Assembly: GCA_020161545.1 (NCBI GenBank)
Contig: JAIUNT010000003.1
Coordinates: 1 to 64,000, forward strand
Source: Pseudomonadota bacterium
GTDB lineage: Bacteria > Pseudomonadota > Alphaproteobacteria > Caedimonadales > UBA1908
Reading direction: 5' to 3'
DNA: 64,000 nt
In this document: positions 17,764 through 26,756 of the stretch, piece after piece
How the letters are laid out: each line of letters starts with the position of its first letter
How positions within the stretch are numbered: position 1 is the stretch's first letter
Notes under the pieces: model-generated
The model's input: only the letters and a program-made list of their open reading frames with translations
The model's database searches: none
Told to the model about the DNA's origin: nothing
Program-made: the position numbers and the translations under genes

Positions 17764-17886
17764 CTGTGTCCCCTTTTTCTGTGCATTGTAGACAAAAGAA
17801 AAGCGTGCTGAAAGACCTTTGGGGACTTGACCTGCGTGGCCCTTCATTCTAAGTCTTGAGGGTGTTTTTCTCTTTATTGCCACACC

Positions 17887-18747
17887 ATGACGCGCTTTTT
17901 AATGATTCTTGCCCTCTTGCCCGCTATTTTCCTGTGGGGATGCGCCTCTCCCGGAACGCCAGAAGGCGCGACAAAGTGCCATCCGACCTTTGCAAAAAGA
18001 GCCTATAACCGCCCCTATAAAATCAATGGTACCTGGTATTATCCCCAGGGTCACTATGAGTACAACGAGACGGGCGTTGCGTCCTACTATGGTGGTTCTG
18101 ACATTTTCCACGGTCGACCCACCTCCAACGGTGAGAAATTCGACAAGAATAAGGTGAGTGCCGCCCACAAGACCTTGCCCATTCCCTGCGTCGTGCGGGT
18201 GACGAACCTCAAAAATGGGCGCAGCATCACCATGCCCGTTAATGACCGCGGCCCCTTTAAGGACAGCCGCATTATTGATGTGTCCCAAAAGGCGGCGCAG
18301 CTTTTAGGGTTTCACCGGGATGGCCTGGCCCAGGTATGTGTGGAAACCTGTGTGCCTGAGAGTGTCGATCTGGCCCATGCCAAAGCCAAAGGCAAGAAAA
18401 CAACAGACCACCACCAAATATGTGAGACCGTGTGTACGGATGTGAAAGTCTCACCCAAGAGGCGCGTGGCGCCCACTAAAAAGGCGCCTGTCCCTCCCAC
18501 ATATAAGATTGTGCGGGAAAAAGAGGGATATTTCGTGAGTGTGGGGGCGCCAGGGCGCCTGGATCAGGTTCACGCAAAAGCCGACACGTATCTGAAAAAG
18601 TTGCCCCATGTGGGGGTGAGTCTTGCGCCGCACAAGGGCGCGGGTCCAAAGCAGTTCCGCCTTCTTTTAGGACCCGTATCCAGTAGCCAGGATGCCCATA
18701 ATTTGCTAAAGATGCTTGATCCCCACAAGACCTTGTCCGCCGGTTAA
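17887..18747 (+). CDS. rlpA: RlpA-like septal-ring lytic transglycosylase lipoprotein
   Basis: 286 residues. Lipoprotein signal with lipid Cys19 in LWGCAS. The double-psi beta-barrel domain (residues about 60-145) carries GVASYYG, HGRPTSNGEKFD and the catalytic-type aspartate D120 in NDRGPF. The family cleaves denuded glycan strands at the division site. The C-terminal 60-70 residues (from GYFVSVGAP to LLLGPVSS) resemble a SPOR peptidoglycan-binding domain. Two unusual cysteine pairs (CVETC, CETVC) lie in the linker. It leads the rlpA-dacA-tmk-holB-metG cluster typical of Alphaproteobacteria. Confidence 0.92.
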   Translation: MTRFLMILALLPAIFLWGCASPGTPEGATKCHPTFAKRAYNRPYKINGTWYYPQGHYEYNETGVASYYGGSDIFHGRPTSNGEKFDKNKVSAAHKTLPIPCVVRVTNLKNGRSITMPVNDRGPFKDSRIIDVSQKAAQLLGFHRDGLAQVCVETCVPESVDLAHAKAKGKKTTDHHQICETVCTDVKVSPKRRVAPTKKAPVPPTYKIVREKEGYFVSVGAPGRLDQVHAKADTYLKKLPHVGVSLAPHKGAGPKQFRLLLGPVSSSQDAHNLLKMLDPHKTLSAG

Positions 18748-18759
18748 GGAGAAAGAAAA

Positions 18760-19881
18760 ATGTTGCGCCGCTTGAGTTTCGTTGTTGCTGTGATGTCCTT
18801 GACGGTTGATGCCCGTGCCATTGAGGTTGTTTCAAAGCAGGCCTATTTAGTTGACGCAAATACGGGCGTTGTCCTTTATGAAAAGGACGCTGATACTCCT
18901 GTGCCTCCCTCCTCCATGAGCAAGCTCATGACCACCTACATGATTTTTAAGGCTCTTGAAGATGGGCGTATGAAGCTGACAGATCAAGTGACCATCAGCC
19001 AAAAAGCGTGGAAGATGGAAGGCTCACGCATGTTCGTGAAGGTGGGCTCCCAGGTGAGTGTGGAAGATCTTTTGCGCGGCGTCATTATTCAGTCAGGCAA
19101 TGACGCGGCTGTTGCCTTGGCGGAAGCCCTTATGGGGGATGAAAGCGCCTTTGCGGCGCGCGCCACCCAAGAAGCACACGCCATGGGGGCAACCCAAACC
19201 ATGCTGCAAAACGCCACAGGCCTTCCGGCGGAGGGCCATGTATCCACCATGAAGGATCTGGCGCTTATTGCCCTTCGCACCATCAAAGATTTCCCGCAGT
19301 ACTATCATATCTACGCCGAGACAGAATTCACCCATAACAACATTCGCCAGCAAAACAGAAACCCCCTTCTTTATGCGGGTCTTGGGGCCGATGGCCTTAA
19401 GACAGGCTCAACGGACGCGGCCGGATTCGGTGTTGTGGGGTCAGCCGTCCAAAAAGGCCGGCGTCTCATCATGGCCATCAATGGTGCGCCCACGAAACAA
19501 AAGCGCGCCGATGACGCCAAGGCGCTCATTACCTGGGGCTTTTCCTATTTTGCTAGCCCCGAGATTTTTAAGGCTGGGGCCGAGGTTGAAAAAGTTGACG
19601 TATGGCTTGGTACCCAAACACATGTTCCTATGATTGTGACAAAAGATATTTGGGCTACCCTGCCCCGCCACCAGTTGGGAGACTTAAAGGTAGAAGTTGT
19701 CTACAACAATCCCGTTGCGGCCCCCATAACAAAGGGCCAGGTGCTGGGCAAGGTTCTGGTGCACATCCCAGGAAAGGCACCCCAGGAAACCCCCCTGGTT
19801 GCAGGCGCAAGTGTTGAGCGCGCAGGCTTTTTCCCGCGTATTAAGACGGCCCTGACCTATCTTGTGTGGGGGCACCACTAA
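18760..19881 (+). CDS. dacA: D-alanyl-D-alanine carboxypeptidase (PBP5/6 family)
   Basis: 373-residue periplasmic penicillin-binding protein that trims the terminal D-Ala from peptidoglycan stem peptides. It has a signal peptide (about residues 1-20, ending VDARA). The three active-site motifs are S52-M-S-K55, S112-G-N114 and K214-T-G216. A C-terminal beta-rich domain (about residues 275-350) and a final hydrophobic or amphipathic stretch are as expected for membrane-anchored PBP5/6. Shine-Dalgarno AAGGAGAAAG lies just before the start, 12 bases after rlpA. It is three bases from tmk. Confidence 0.95.
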   Translation: MLRRLSFVVAVMSLTVDARAIEVVSKQAYLVDANTGVVLYEKDADTPVPPSSMSKLMTTYMIFKALEDGRMKLTDQVTISQKAWKMEGSRMFVKVGSQVSVEDLLRGVIIQSGNDAAVALAEALMGDESAFAARATQEAHAMGATQTMLQNATGLPAEGHVSTMKDLALIALRTIKDFPQYYHIYAETEFTHNNIRQQNRNPLLYAGLGADGLKTGSTDAAGFGVVGSAVQKGRRLIMAINGAPTKQKRADDAKALITWGFSYFASPEIFKAGAEVEKVDVWLGTQTHVPMIVTKDIWATLPRHQLGDLKVEVVYNNPVAAPITKGQVLGKVLVHIPGKAPQETPLVAGASVERAGFFPRIKTALTYLVWGHH

Positions 19882-19884
19882 TCC

Positions 19885-20547
19885 ATGAAAGAACGCGGGC
19901 GCTTTATCACCTTTGAAGGCGGAGAAGGGTCTGGGAAGTCGACCCAGATCCGGGCGCTTGCGGATCTTTTGACCCACCATGGGATTGCCTGCCTTCATAC
20001 CCGCGAGCCGGGGGGAAGTGTTGGCGCAGAGAAGATTCGCGCCCTCATCGTGCGGGGAAAGACCTGCGACTGGGACGTCGTCAGCGAGTATCTCCTTTTA
20101 AGTGCGGCGCGCCGGGACCATCTGGTGCGCACCATTCGCCCAGCCCTTGAGAGCGGCACATGGGTCGTGTGTGATCGCTATATGGACTCGTCCAGGGTGT
20201 ATCAAGGTCTGCGGGGGTTGGACAACGCGTTCATGGAAGAGGTTTACGCCCAGATATCCCAATCCCTTGAGCCTGATTTAACTTTTGTGTTGGACGTGGA
20301 TCCGCGCGTAGGCCTTACCCGCGCGGCCGCAAGGCAAGACGCTGAAAACCGCTTTGAGAAAATGGGCAGCGCCTTCCACGCCCAGGTACGCGAAGCGTTT
20401 AAGGATTTAGCCCGGGAAAACCCCGCGCGCTGCGTCCTTGTAAACGCTGATCAAGACGTGCACGCGCTGACCAAAATCATTATGGCTGAAATCGAGAGCC
20501 GCTTTTTGCAAAAAAGGGACGCGCCGTGCCCCAGCACCCACGCCTGA
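19885..20547 (+). CDS. tmk: Thymidylate kinase
   Basis: 220-residue dTMP kinase that makes dTDP for DNA synthesis. The P-loop is GGEGSGKST (residues 12-20), the nucleotide-binding DR-motif segment is DRYMDSSRVYQG, and the LID region is AAARQDAENRFEK. The length is typical. Its end overlaps holB by 22 bases, a coupling commonly seen for these two genes in Alphaproteobacteria. Confidence 0.96.
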   Translation: MKERGRFITFEGGEGSGKSTQIRALADLLTHHGIACLHTREPGGSVGAEKIRALIVRGKTCDWDVVSEYLLLSAARRDHLVRTIRPALESGTWVVCDRYMDSSRVYQGLRGLDNAFMEEVYAQISQSLEPDLTFVLDVDPRVGLTRAAARQDAENRFEKMGSAFHAQVREAFKDLARENPARCVLVNADQDVHALTKIIMAEIESRFLQKRDAPCPSTHA

Positions 20548-21554
20548 CCACGCCCCTTGTGGGGCACGAGGGGAACGTCGCGTGGTTTCGCGAGGCGTTT
20601 GCCCGAGGCCGCCTTCCCCACGCACTTCTTCTGCGTGGCCCAAAGGGGGTGGGCAAAGCCACCTTTGCCTATCACGCAGCCAGGTCCTTGCTAAGAGAGC
20701 CACAAACCTGCGAAACCTTTTTCCAAGATGATCCGCAAGATCCCCTTTTCCGGCGCGTTGGGGCCAGGTCCCACGCCGATCTTTTTGTCATGGAGCAAGA
20801 GCTGCGCGAAGACGGTAAGCTCTCCCGGGAGATTCCCATTGCGAGTGCGCGCAGTCTTAAAGCGTCTTTTGCACGCACGGCCCTGGAGGGCGGATGGCGC
20901 GTGGGGATTGTGGACAGCGTGGACGCCCTCACCCACCAAGGGGCTCAGGCCCTTCTAAAGCTTTTGGAAGAGCCCCCCCAAAAGTGCTGCCTTTTCCTGG
21001 TGCACCACGGCGCCCCTCTTTTGGCCACCATTGCCTCCAGGTGCCAGGCCCTGGCCTTTGATGGTCTTGGGGATGGGGAAGCGCGCCGGGTGATGGAAGC
21101 TCAGGGCGTTGACGCGTCCAATGTCACTCCGCGTCTTCTTACACTTTTTGAAGGCTCGCCCGGCCTTGTGATGGCTTTTGTGGATGAGATGGGGAGTGCG
21201 TGCTCTCAGGATTTTGACGCCCTTGTTGAGGCGTACGGATCTGGGCGCGCGCCCTCCTTCACACCTTTTTTAGATGCCCATTTCCCAGCCAGGTCCACAA
21301 ACCTGATGGTAAAGGTGGATGTTTTCCTTGAGTACCTCATGCGTTGGGTGCGGGCTTCACTAAAGGAAACGCTTCAGGGCACGGCTTCTGGGGCAACTGC
21401 TGCGTTCATGGGGCGTTGCCCGCTTGACGTGTGGACGCAGACCTGGTCCACCCTGCAAAGGCTGAAATCCGAGGGCATACGCTTGAATTTTGACCCCCGA
21501 CATGTTTTGATCCTGTCACTTGAATCCTTTTTGAATGGAGCTTCTTCCCCATGA
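20526..21554 (+). CDS. holB: DNA polymerase III subunit delta'
   Basis: 342-residue clamp-loader subunit, an AAA+ protein without strong ATPase function in most species. LRGPKGVGKATFAYHAARSLL is a P-loop-like segment, and LLKLLEEPPQKCCLFLVHH with the following SRCQAL is the sensor-1/SRC region of the family. It overlaps tmk upstream and metG downstream (4 bases), so the three are cotranscribed and coupled. Confidence 0.9.
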   Translation: MPQHPRLTTPLVGHEGNVAWFREAFARGRLPHALLLRGPKGVGKATFAYHAARSLLREPQTCETFFQDDPQDPLFRRVGARSHADLFVMEQELREDGKLSREIPIASARSLKASFARTALEGGWRVGIVDSVDALTHQGAQALLKLLEEPPQKCCLFLVHHGAPLLATIASRCQALAFDGLGDGEARRVMEAQGVDASNVTPRLLTLFEGSPGLVMAFVDEMGSACSQDFDALVEAYGSGRAPSFTPFLDAHFPARSTNLMVKVDVFLEYLMRWVRASLKETLQGTASGATAAFMGRCPLDVWTQTWSTLQRLKSEGIRLNFDPRHVLILSLESFLNGASSP

Positions 21555-23065
21555 CACGCCCTTCGTATTATATCACTACGCCCATTTACTACGTGAACGA
21601 CGCGCCCCACATTGGACACGCATATACGAGCGTTGCGGCGGACATTTTGGCGCGCTTTCAAAGGCTTGACGGCTATGAAGTGTTTTTTCTCACGGGCACC
21701 GACGAGCATGGCCAAAAGATTGAGCGCTCAGCCAGCAAGGCCGGTGTGCCCACCCAAGACTTTGTAGACGGCTTTGCTAGGTCTTTTGAGGCCTTGTCAT
21801 CCCTTCTAAACCTGACCAATGATATGTTCATCCGCACAACATCTCCTGACCACCACAAGGCCGCCCAGGCCCTGTGGACGCGCATTGAGGAGCGGGGGCA
21901 TATTTACGAGGGGTCATACGCAGGCTGGTACGCCGTGCGCGATGAGGCTTTTTACGGCGAGAAGGAGCTCGTGGGCGGTAAAGCGCCAACAGGCGCTGAT
22001 GTCGAGTGGGTTGAGGAGGCAAGCTTTTTCTTTGATCTATCCAAATGGCAGGACAAGCTTCTGGCGTTCTACGAGGAAAATCCCGATTTCATGGGACCCA
22101 GCAGCCGTCGCAACGAAGTGATCAGCTTTGTGAAATCTGGCCTTCGGGATCTATCCATTTCCCGCTCAACCTTCGGGTGGGGTGTGCGTGTGCCGGGCAG
22201 CCAAACCCACATCATGTATGTGTGGATGGACGCCCTCACAAACTATATCTCGGCCCTTGGTTTTCCCGATGAGAAAGCGCCTCTTTTTACCCGCCACTGG
22301 CCAAATGTGGTGCACCTTGTGGGTAAAGACATTTTGCGTTTCCATGCGGTTTACTGGCCTGCCTTTTTGATGGCTGCCGATCTTGAGCCTCCAAAGCGCC
22401 TTTTTGCCCATGGCTGGTGGACCAATGAAGGCCAAAAGATCTCCAAGTCCCTTGGGAACACCATTGATCCTGCCCATTTGGTGGAGACGTACGGCGTTGA
22501 CCAAGTGCGTTATTTCTTCGCCCGTGAAATCCCCTTTGGCAGTGACGGCGATTTTTCAGATGCGGCCATGAGGCGACGCGCCAACAGCGATCTGGCCAAT
22601 GACTTCGGAAACCTCGCCCAGCGCGTCTTGTCATTCGTGGCCAAAAACGGGGGAGGGGTTGTACCCACACCCGGCGCTTTCCTGGACGAAGACAAGGCCC
22701 TTTTGGCTGAAGTCTCCAGTTTGCTGGATAAAGCGCGCGATCATGTGAAGGTCCAGGCGCTCTCCCACCTGTGCGAGACCCTGTGGCACGGTGTTGGCCT
22801 TGCCAACCGTTATGTGGACGTTCAAGCCCCGTGGCAGCTGAAAAAGACGGATCCCGCGCGTATGGAGACAGTGCTTTATACGCTTATGGAGGTCATCAGG
22901 CGCTTGGCAATTCTCATTCAGCCTATCACGCCCGCCGCGTGCGCGAAGATGTTGGATCAGCTTGCCATCGCGCCCCATAAGCGCACCTTCGCGGATCTGG
23001 AGACGTCCCTTGTGCCAGGAACCACGCTGCCCACGCCAGAAGGGGTTTTCCCACGGCTAGCTTAA
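21551..23065 (+). CDS. metG: Methionine-tRNA ligase
   Basis: 504-residue class I aminoacyl-tRNA synthetase charging tRNA-Met. The HIGH motif appears as HIGH in NDAPHIGHAYTSV and the KMSKS motif as KISKSLGN. The length and lack of a C-terminal tRNA-binding extension are typical of the short alphaproteobacterial MetG. The catalytic insert lacks the four-cysteine zinc knuckle. It ends the rlpA to metG cluster; the tatD gene that often follows in Alphaproteobacteria is not here. The 3' end overlaps uppP on the other strand by 4 bases. Confidence 0.97.
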   Translation: MTRPSYYITTPIYYVNDAPHIGHAYTSVAADILARFQRLDGYEVFFLTGTDEHGQKIERSASKAGVPTQDFVDGFARSFEALSSLLNLTNDMFIRTTSPDHHKAAQALWTRIEERGHIYEGSYAGWYAVRDEAFYGEKELVGGKAPTGADVEWVEEASFFFDLSKWQDKLLAFYEENPDFMGPSSRRNEVISFVKSGLRDLSISRSTFGWGVRVPGSQTHIMYVWMDALTNYISALGFPDEKAPLFTRHWPNVVHLVGKDILRFHAVYWPAFLMAADLEPPKRLFAHGWWTNEGQKISKSLGNTIDPAHLVETYGVDQVRYFFAREIPFGSDGDFSDAAMRRRANSDLANDFGNLAQRVLSFVAKNGGGVVPTPGAFLDEDKALLAEVSSLLDKARDHVKVQALSHLCETLWHGVGLANRYVDVQAPWQLKKTDPARMETVLYTLMEVIRRLAILIQPITPAACAKMLDQLAIAPHKRTFADLETSLVPGTTLPTPEGVFPRLA

Positions 23066-23874
23066 AACTTCAGCCAGCCATATCCCCAGCCTAGGAGCAG
23101 GGTGCCTAGGGCGATGCGGTAGATCACGAAGGGTGTGAGGTCAGACTTTGTGAGCCACCGCATCATGAAGGAGATGGCCAAAAGCCCCACAATGAAAGAA
23201 AACACCATGGCGTAGAAGGCTTCCGTATAAAGGGTAAAGTGGGAGCCCTTCAGATACACCTTCAAAGCCGTGTGGCTGGCTGCGGCCAGGATTGCGGGGA
23301 TGGACAATAGAAAGGCAAAGCGCGCCGCCTCCTTGCGCTCGTACCCTAAAAAGCGCGCCATGGTCATGCAGGCGCCGGAGCGGCTTGTGCCGGGCAAAAG
23401 GGCGACCGCCTGGGCAAGGCCCACCAGAAACGCCTGAAATGCCGTCATATCACCCATTTTCTTGGTCAGGGCGCCGATTTTATCCGCAACAAACATCAAA
23501 AGGCCAAATCCTAGGGTCGTCCAACCTACAAAAATGATTGTGCGCATGCCATTGGTGCCAAAAGCCGAGAGGGTTGCGCCAAAGACGACCGCTGGGATGG
23601 TGGCAAGGATGAGGTAAAGGGCAAGTCGTCCCCCCCCATCCACGCGCCCACGAACAAGGGCAAAAAACCCCTTGATCATGCGCCAGACGTCTTTTCGAAA
23701 GTACACAAGAACGGCGCCCAGGGTGCCCACATGCATGGCCACGTCCATCTCTAAGCCTTGATCGGCGAATTTAAACAGCTTGGGTGCCAGGATCAAGTGG
23801 CCGGATGAGCTGACGGGTAAAAACTCTGTAAGACCTTGGACAAGGGCCAAGAGGATGATGTGAGAAAGTGGCAA
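23062..23874 (-). CDS. uppP: Undecaprenyl-diphosphate phosphatase
   Basis: About 270-residue membrane enzyme that recycles the undecaprenyl-PP carrier lipid for wall synthesis. GLTEFLPVSSSGHLIL near the N-terminus and GTSRSGACMTMARFLG are the two active-site motifs (ExxEx-type with SSSGH, and PGxSRSG). TTG 23874 is preferred: AGGA lies a few bases upstream and the resulting length fits the family. An upstream ATG at 23946 adds 24 residues that do not match. It is divergent from fzlA. Confidence 0.93.
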   Translation of the reverse strand: MPLSHIILLALVQGLTEFLPVSSSGHLILAPKLFKFADQGLEMDVAMHVGTLGAVLVYFRKDVWRMIKGFFALVRGRVDGGGRLALYLILATIPAVVFGATLSAFGTNGMRTIIFVGWTTLGFGLLMFVADKIGALTKKMGDMTAFQAFLVGLAQAVALLPGTSRSGACMTMARFLGYERKEAARFAFLLSIPAILAAASHTALKVYLKGSHFTLYTEAFYAMVFSFIVGLLAISFMMRWLTKSDLTPFVIYRIALGTLLLGWGYGWLKF

Positions 23875-23944
23875 AAGATTCCTCGCCGTGATAGGTTTGT
23901 ATGAAAGTATGACTAACCGAGCAAGCGTGTAAAGTAAAGAGCAC

Positions 23945-24616
23945 ATGAGAATTCTGTATCACTGGCCGTTGTGTGGCGCCTCGCGCTCCGTGCGTCTTTT
24001 TTTGGCTGAGAAAAAACTCGATCACACACGCATTGTTGAGCCCTATTGGAAGAAGCGGGAGGAGTTCTGTGAGCTCAATCCACGCGCCCAAGTGCCTGTC
24101 CTTGTGGAGGAAAGCGGCCTTGTTGTGTGCTATGGCCCTGTGATTTGTGCCTACTTGGAGGAGGCCTACCCAGGACCCATTAGTTTTTTTGGCCACACCC
24201 CAGTGACCCGCGCCCAAACCCGCAGCCTTTGCGCCCTTTTGGAGGGCGAGTTCTATGCAGATGTCATTCACAAGATTGTGTTTGAAAAGACCCTGAAGCG
24301 TCACTTTGGCCTAGGGTATCTCGACTCCGCCAAGGTGCGCGAGGGCACCAAAGCGTTAGGCGATTACCTCGATTACTTTTCCTTCCTGGTGGGCAGGCGG
24401 CACTGGCTGGCGGGGGAAGATTACTCCCTTGCGGACATGACGGCGGCTGGGTACCTCTCGTGCTTGGATTATCTGGGGCATGTGCCTTGGGAAGACTATC
24501 CTGAGATGAAGGACTGGTACGCACGCATGAAGTCCCGCCCCAGTATGCGTAGCCTGCTTGAGGACCGTTTGCCGGGCCTGTCTCCCAGTCAGCACTATAG
24601 CGATCCCGATTTCTAA
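23945..24616 (+). CDS. fzlA: GST-fold protein, probable FtsZ-binding FzlA
   Basis: 223 residues with a thioredoxin-fold N-terminal domain (MRILYHWPLCGASRSVRLFL; PVLVEESG with the cis-Pro) and a helical GST C-terminal domain (LAGEDYSLADMTAAGYLSCLDYLGHVPW). The combination KMKSRPS-like RMKSRPSMRSLLEDRLPGL with a C-terminal tail ending HYSDPDF resembles the alphaproteobacterial FzlA group rather than catalytic GSTs. FzlA helps FtsZ filaments and septal wall synthesis in Caulobacter. Neighbouring uppP and the earlier envelope cluster fit a cell-envelope role. It could still be an ordinary GST. Confidence 0.72.
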   Translation: MRILYHWPLCGASRSVRLFLAEKKLDHTRIVEPYWKKREEFCELNPRAQVPVLVEESGLVVCYGPVICAYLEEAYPGPISFFGHTPVTRAQTRSLCALLEGEFYADVIHKIVFEKTLKRHFGLGYLDSAKVREGTKALGDYLDYFSFLVGRRHWLAGEDYSLADMTAAGYLSCLDYLGHVPWEDYPEMKDWYARMKSRPSMRSLLEDRLPGLSPSQHYSDPDF

Positions 24617-24643
24617 CAGCTTAGAAAGATTCTGGAAGTAGTT

Positions 24644-25162
24644 TTAAGATGTGCGGCGGGCCACATTTGCCGCCACAAGGGGGCTCTTGATGTCGCTTAG
24701 GATTTGGCGGGTCTGCTCGAAAAGCTTTTCCTCAAAAGCCGGGTCAGGGTTTTTCAAAATCAAATCACGGGTGGCTTCCGCAGCCAAAAGCAGCGCACGC
24801 TCGCGGATTTCGGCAAAGGCGCGCTCCTCAGCTTGGTGAATGCGCTCTTGTAGAAGGCGCTCCTCTGCCTCTGTGTGCTCTTGCAGATCATCAAACACTT
24901 TTTGCTTTAAGCGCTTGGCTTCTTCTTCCGCGTGCTTGAGAATCTCATGGGCACGCTCTGTGGCTTCAATTTGGCGACGCTGGCAGGTTTTCAACAGGGT
25001 CAGGGCCTCTTGGCGCCTTTTGGCTGCTTCTTCAATGTCAGCTTCGATTTTCTTGGCGCGCGCGTCGAGGGCTGAGGTGATCCCTACCCACGTCTTGCGA
25101 CCAATGAAGGCAAACAGCGTTACAAAACCGACAAAAACCCAAAAGGAGGCATCAAAGTGCAT
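24644..25162 (-). CDS. atpF: ATP synthase F0 subunit b
   Basis: 172-residue peripheral-stalk subunit. One N-terminal membrane helix (FWVFVGFVTLFAFIG) is followed by a long charged coiled coil. ATG 25162 is chosen because it begins directly at the membrane helix and overlaps atpF' by 11 bases; the longer open frame upstream is simply antisense-free read-through of atpF' in another frame. It completes the F0 set with atpB, atpE and atpF'. The F1 genes are elsewhere, as is usual in Alphaproteobacteria. Confidence 0.93.
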   Translation of the reverse strand: MHFDASFWVFVGFVTLFAFIGRKTWVGITSALDARAKKIEADIEEAAKRRQEALTLLKTCQRRQIEATERAHEILKHAEEEAKRLKQKVFDDLQEHTEAEERLLQERIHQAEERAFAEIRERALLLAAEATRDLILKNPDPAFEEKLFEQTRQILSDIKSPLVAANVARRTS

Positions 25163-25658
25163 GGGTGCGTTTCTCTCTCTCAACACGGTCCTCAACGGCC
25201 TCTTGGATAGAGGCCTGGTTGATGGGATGGGATAAAAGGACTTGGGTAAAGGCGCCGGCAACCTCCGTTGCAATATCTTGCACATAGCCCATGGTGGTGG
25301 CCTTTTTTTGCAAGATGACACGCTCACTGTCACGGAAGCGTTGCTTGTGAAGTTGGGCAAGGGAGAACTTACGCTGGGTAAGCTCGTGGGAGGCTGTCTG
25401 TGCGGCCTCAAGGACGTCATGGTGGGCTTTGCGCCTTGCGGTTGTCAGCTCAGCTTCTAGGCTCGCCACAAGGCCTTCAGCCTCCTTTTGAAGGCGTTCC
25501 GCCTCCTCAAGTGTTCCTTCAATGCTTTTCCAGCGCACTTTCAGGACGCGCTCGAGGGCAGGAAGGCTGACATAGGCAGAAAACAGGAGCAAGGAAACAA
25601 AGCACACACCCAGCCAAAAAATCTGAGGCAAAAAGGTGGTGGCGTCAAATTGAGGCAT
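25152..25658 (-). CDS. atpF': ATP synthase F0 subunit b'
   Basis: 168 residues, with the membrane helix near the N-terminus (FWLGVCFVSLLLFSAYV) followed by a coiled coil. The b/b' pair is the alphaproteobacterial and photosynthetic form of the stator stalk. GGAGGGGAAACA immediately before ATG 25658 is a strong ribosome-binding site. It is 33 bases downstream of atpE and overlaps atpF. Confidence 0.93.
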   Translation of the reverse strand: MPQFDATTFLPQIFWLGVCFVSLLLFSAYVSLPALERVLKVRWKSIEGTLEEAERLQKEAEGLVASLEAELTTARRKAHHDVLEAAQTASHELTQRKFSLAQLHKQRFRDSERVILQKKATTMGYVQDIATEVAGAFTQVLLSHPINQASIQEAVEDRVEREKRTHAL

Positions 25659-25691
25659 TGTTTCCCCTCCAGATTTAAGTTCTTGTTGTGA

Positions 25692-25919
25692 CTAGAATAC
25701 AAACAAGATAATGAGCGCCACGGCAAAGGCGATTAGGGCAATTCCTTCTGTCAACGCCGCACCAATATACATGGGGCCCGTCAGATCGGCCTTTGCAGAT
25801 GGGTTTCTGGCAACAGAAGACAAAAAGCTTGAGAAAATGGTGCCAAGACCAATGCCTACACCAAACAGGGCAACAACCGCCAGACCTGCACCGATTAATT
25901 TTGCTGCTGCAACTTCCAT
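25692..25919 (-). CDS. atpE: ATP synthase F0 subunit c
   Basis: 75-residue hairpin of two membrane helices joined by the polar ARNPSAKADL loop (RNP form of the conserved R-Q/N-P). The ion-binding carboxylate is E58 in ALTEGIALIAF. The residues around it do not show the Q-E-S/T sodium signature, so proton coupling is likely. It lies 54 bases downstream of atpB. Confidence 0.96.
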   Translation of the reverse strand: MEVAAAKLIGAGLAVVALFGVGIGLGTIFSSFLSSVARNPSAKADLTGPMYIGAALTEGIALIAFAVALIILFVF

Positions 25920-25973
25920 TCTCGTATCAACCTCTCTGTTAAAAAAACGTCCATAACTTTCATAGCCTAAAAA

Positions 25974-26699
25974 CTAGTGTAAGTGAAGGGCATCATTCAA
26001 ATACACACATGTCAAAATGGTAAAAACATAGGCTTGTAGTCCTGCAATAAAGAACTCAAATGCCGTCATACCCACGATAAACGCCAGGGGCGCAAATCCC
26101 CAAAGACCCATCATGGCCGTGAAAGCGCCAAAGAGCTTTAAAATCATATGCCCTGCCATCATGTTCACAAAAAGACGTAGGGACAGGGTGATGGGGCGCA
26201 TAAGGTAAGAAATCACCTCCACAAGGATGACGAGGGGCGCGACAGCGATTGGCAGCCCCGCCGGGCAGAAGAGCTGAAAATAATGCATGCCGTGGCGGGA
26301 AAATCCAATGGCCGTCACGGTTAAAAAGACCATAATAGCCAAGGCAAATGTCACGACAATGTGGCTTGTGAAGGTGAAGCCGTAAGGGAGCATTCCCAGC
26401 ATATTGCCCATGAGCACGAAAAGAAACAGAGAGAAAATAAAGGGGAAGAACTTACGTGCGTCGTCGCCCCCCGCATTGTCGTGCACAACGCCTGCCACAA
26501 ACTCGTACCCGATCTCATAAAGCGCTTGAATCTTTGTGGGGATAAGGGTTTGTCCGCGCAGGGCCCACACCTGTATGAGCATGATGAGGCAGGTCGCCAG
26601 CACCATAAAAAGGGCTGAATTTGTAAAAGAAATATTGTACCCCGCAATATGTATGGGGATAAGCTCTTTGATAAGAAACTGATGCATGGGGTTCGTCAT
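25974..26699 (-). CDS. atpB: ATP synthase F0 subunit a
   Basis: 241-residue integral membrane subunit forming the proton half-channels. The essential arginine is in SLRLFVNMMAGH. The final helices (ALAIVGMTAFEFFIAGLQAYVF-like region) fit the family. Starts at M1 or M5 are both possible. It is the first F0 gene on the transcript; the small atpI gene usually found upstream in Alphaproteobacteria is absent, replaced by a cation exporter 57 bases away. Confidence 0.95.
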   Translation of the reverse strand: MTNPMHQFLIKELIPIHIAGYNISFTNSALFMVLATCLIMLIQVWALRGQTLIPTKIQALYEIGYEFVAGVVHDNAGGDDARKFFPFIFSLFLFVLMGNMLGMLPYGFTFTSHIVVTFALAIMVFLTVTAIGFSRHGMHYFQLFCPAGLPIAVAPLVILVEVISYLMRPITLSLRLFVNMMAGHMILKLFGAFTAMMGLWGFAPLAFIVGMTAFEFFIAGLQAYVFTILTCVYLNDALHLH

Positions 26700-26756
26700 G
26701 GGACAGTCCTTGCAGCCTCGCTATGTTGTGTCACTCAGAATAGGTGTTCCCTTACC

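Noticed and set aside
17764-17886. Possible fluoride riboswitch upstream of crcB
   Set aside because: The conserved GGxGATGG and UGAUGAC-type elements are not present on the minus strand.
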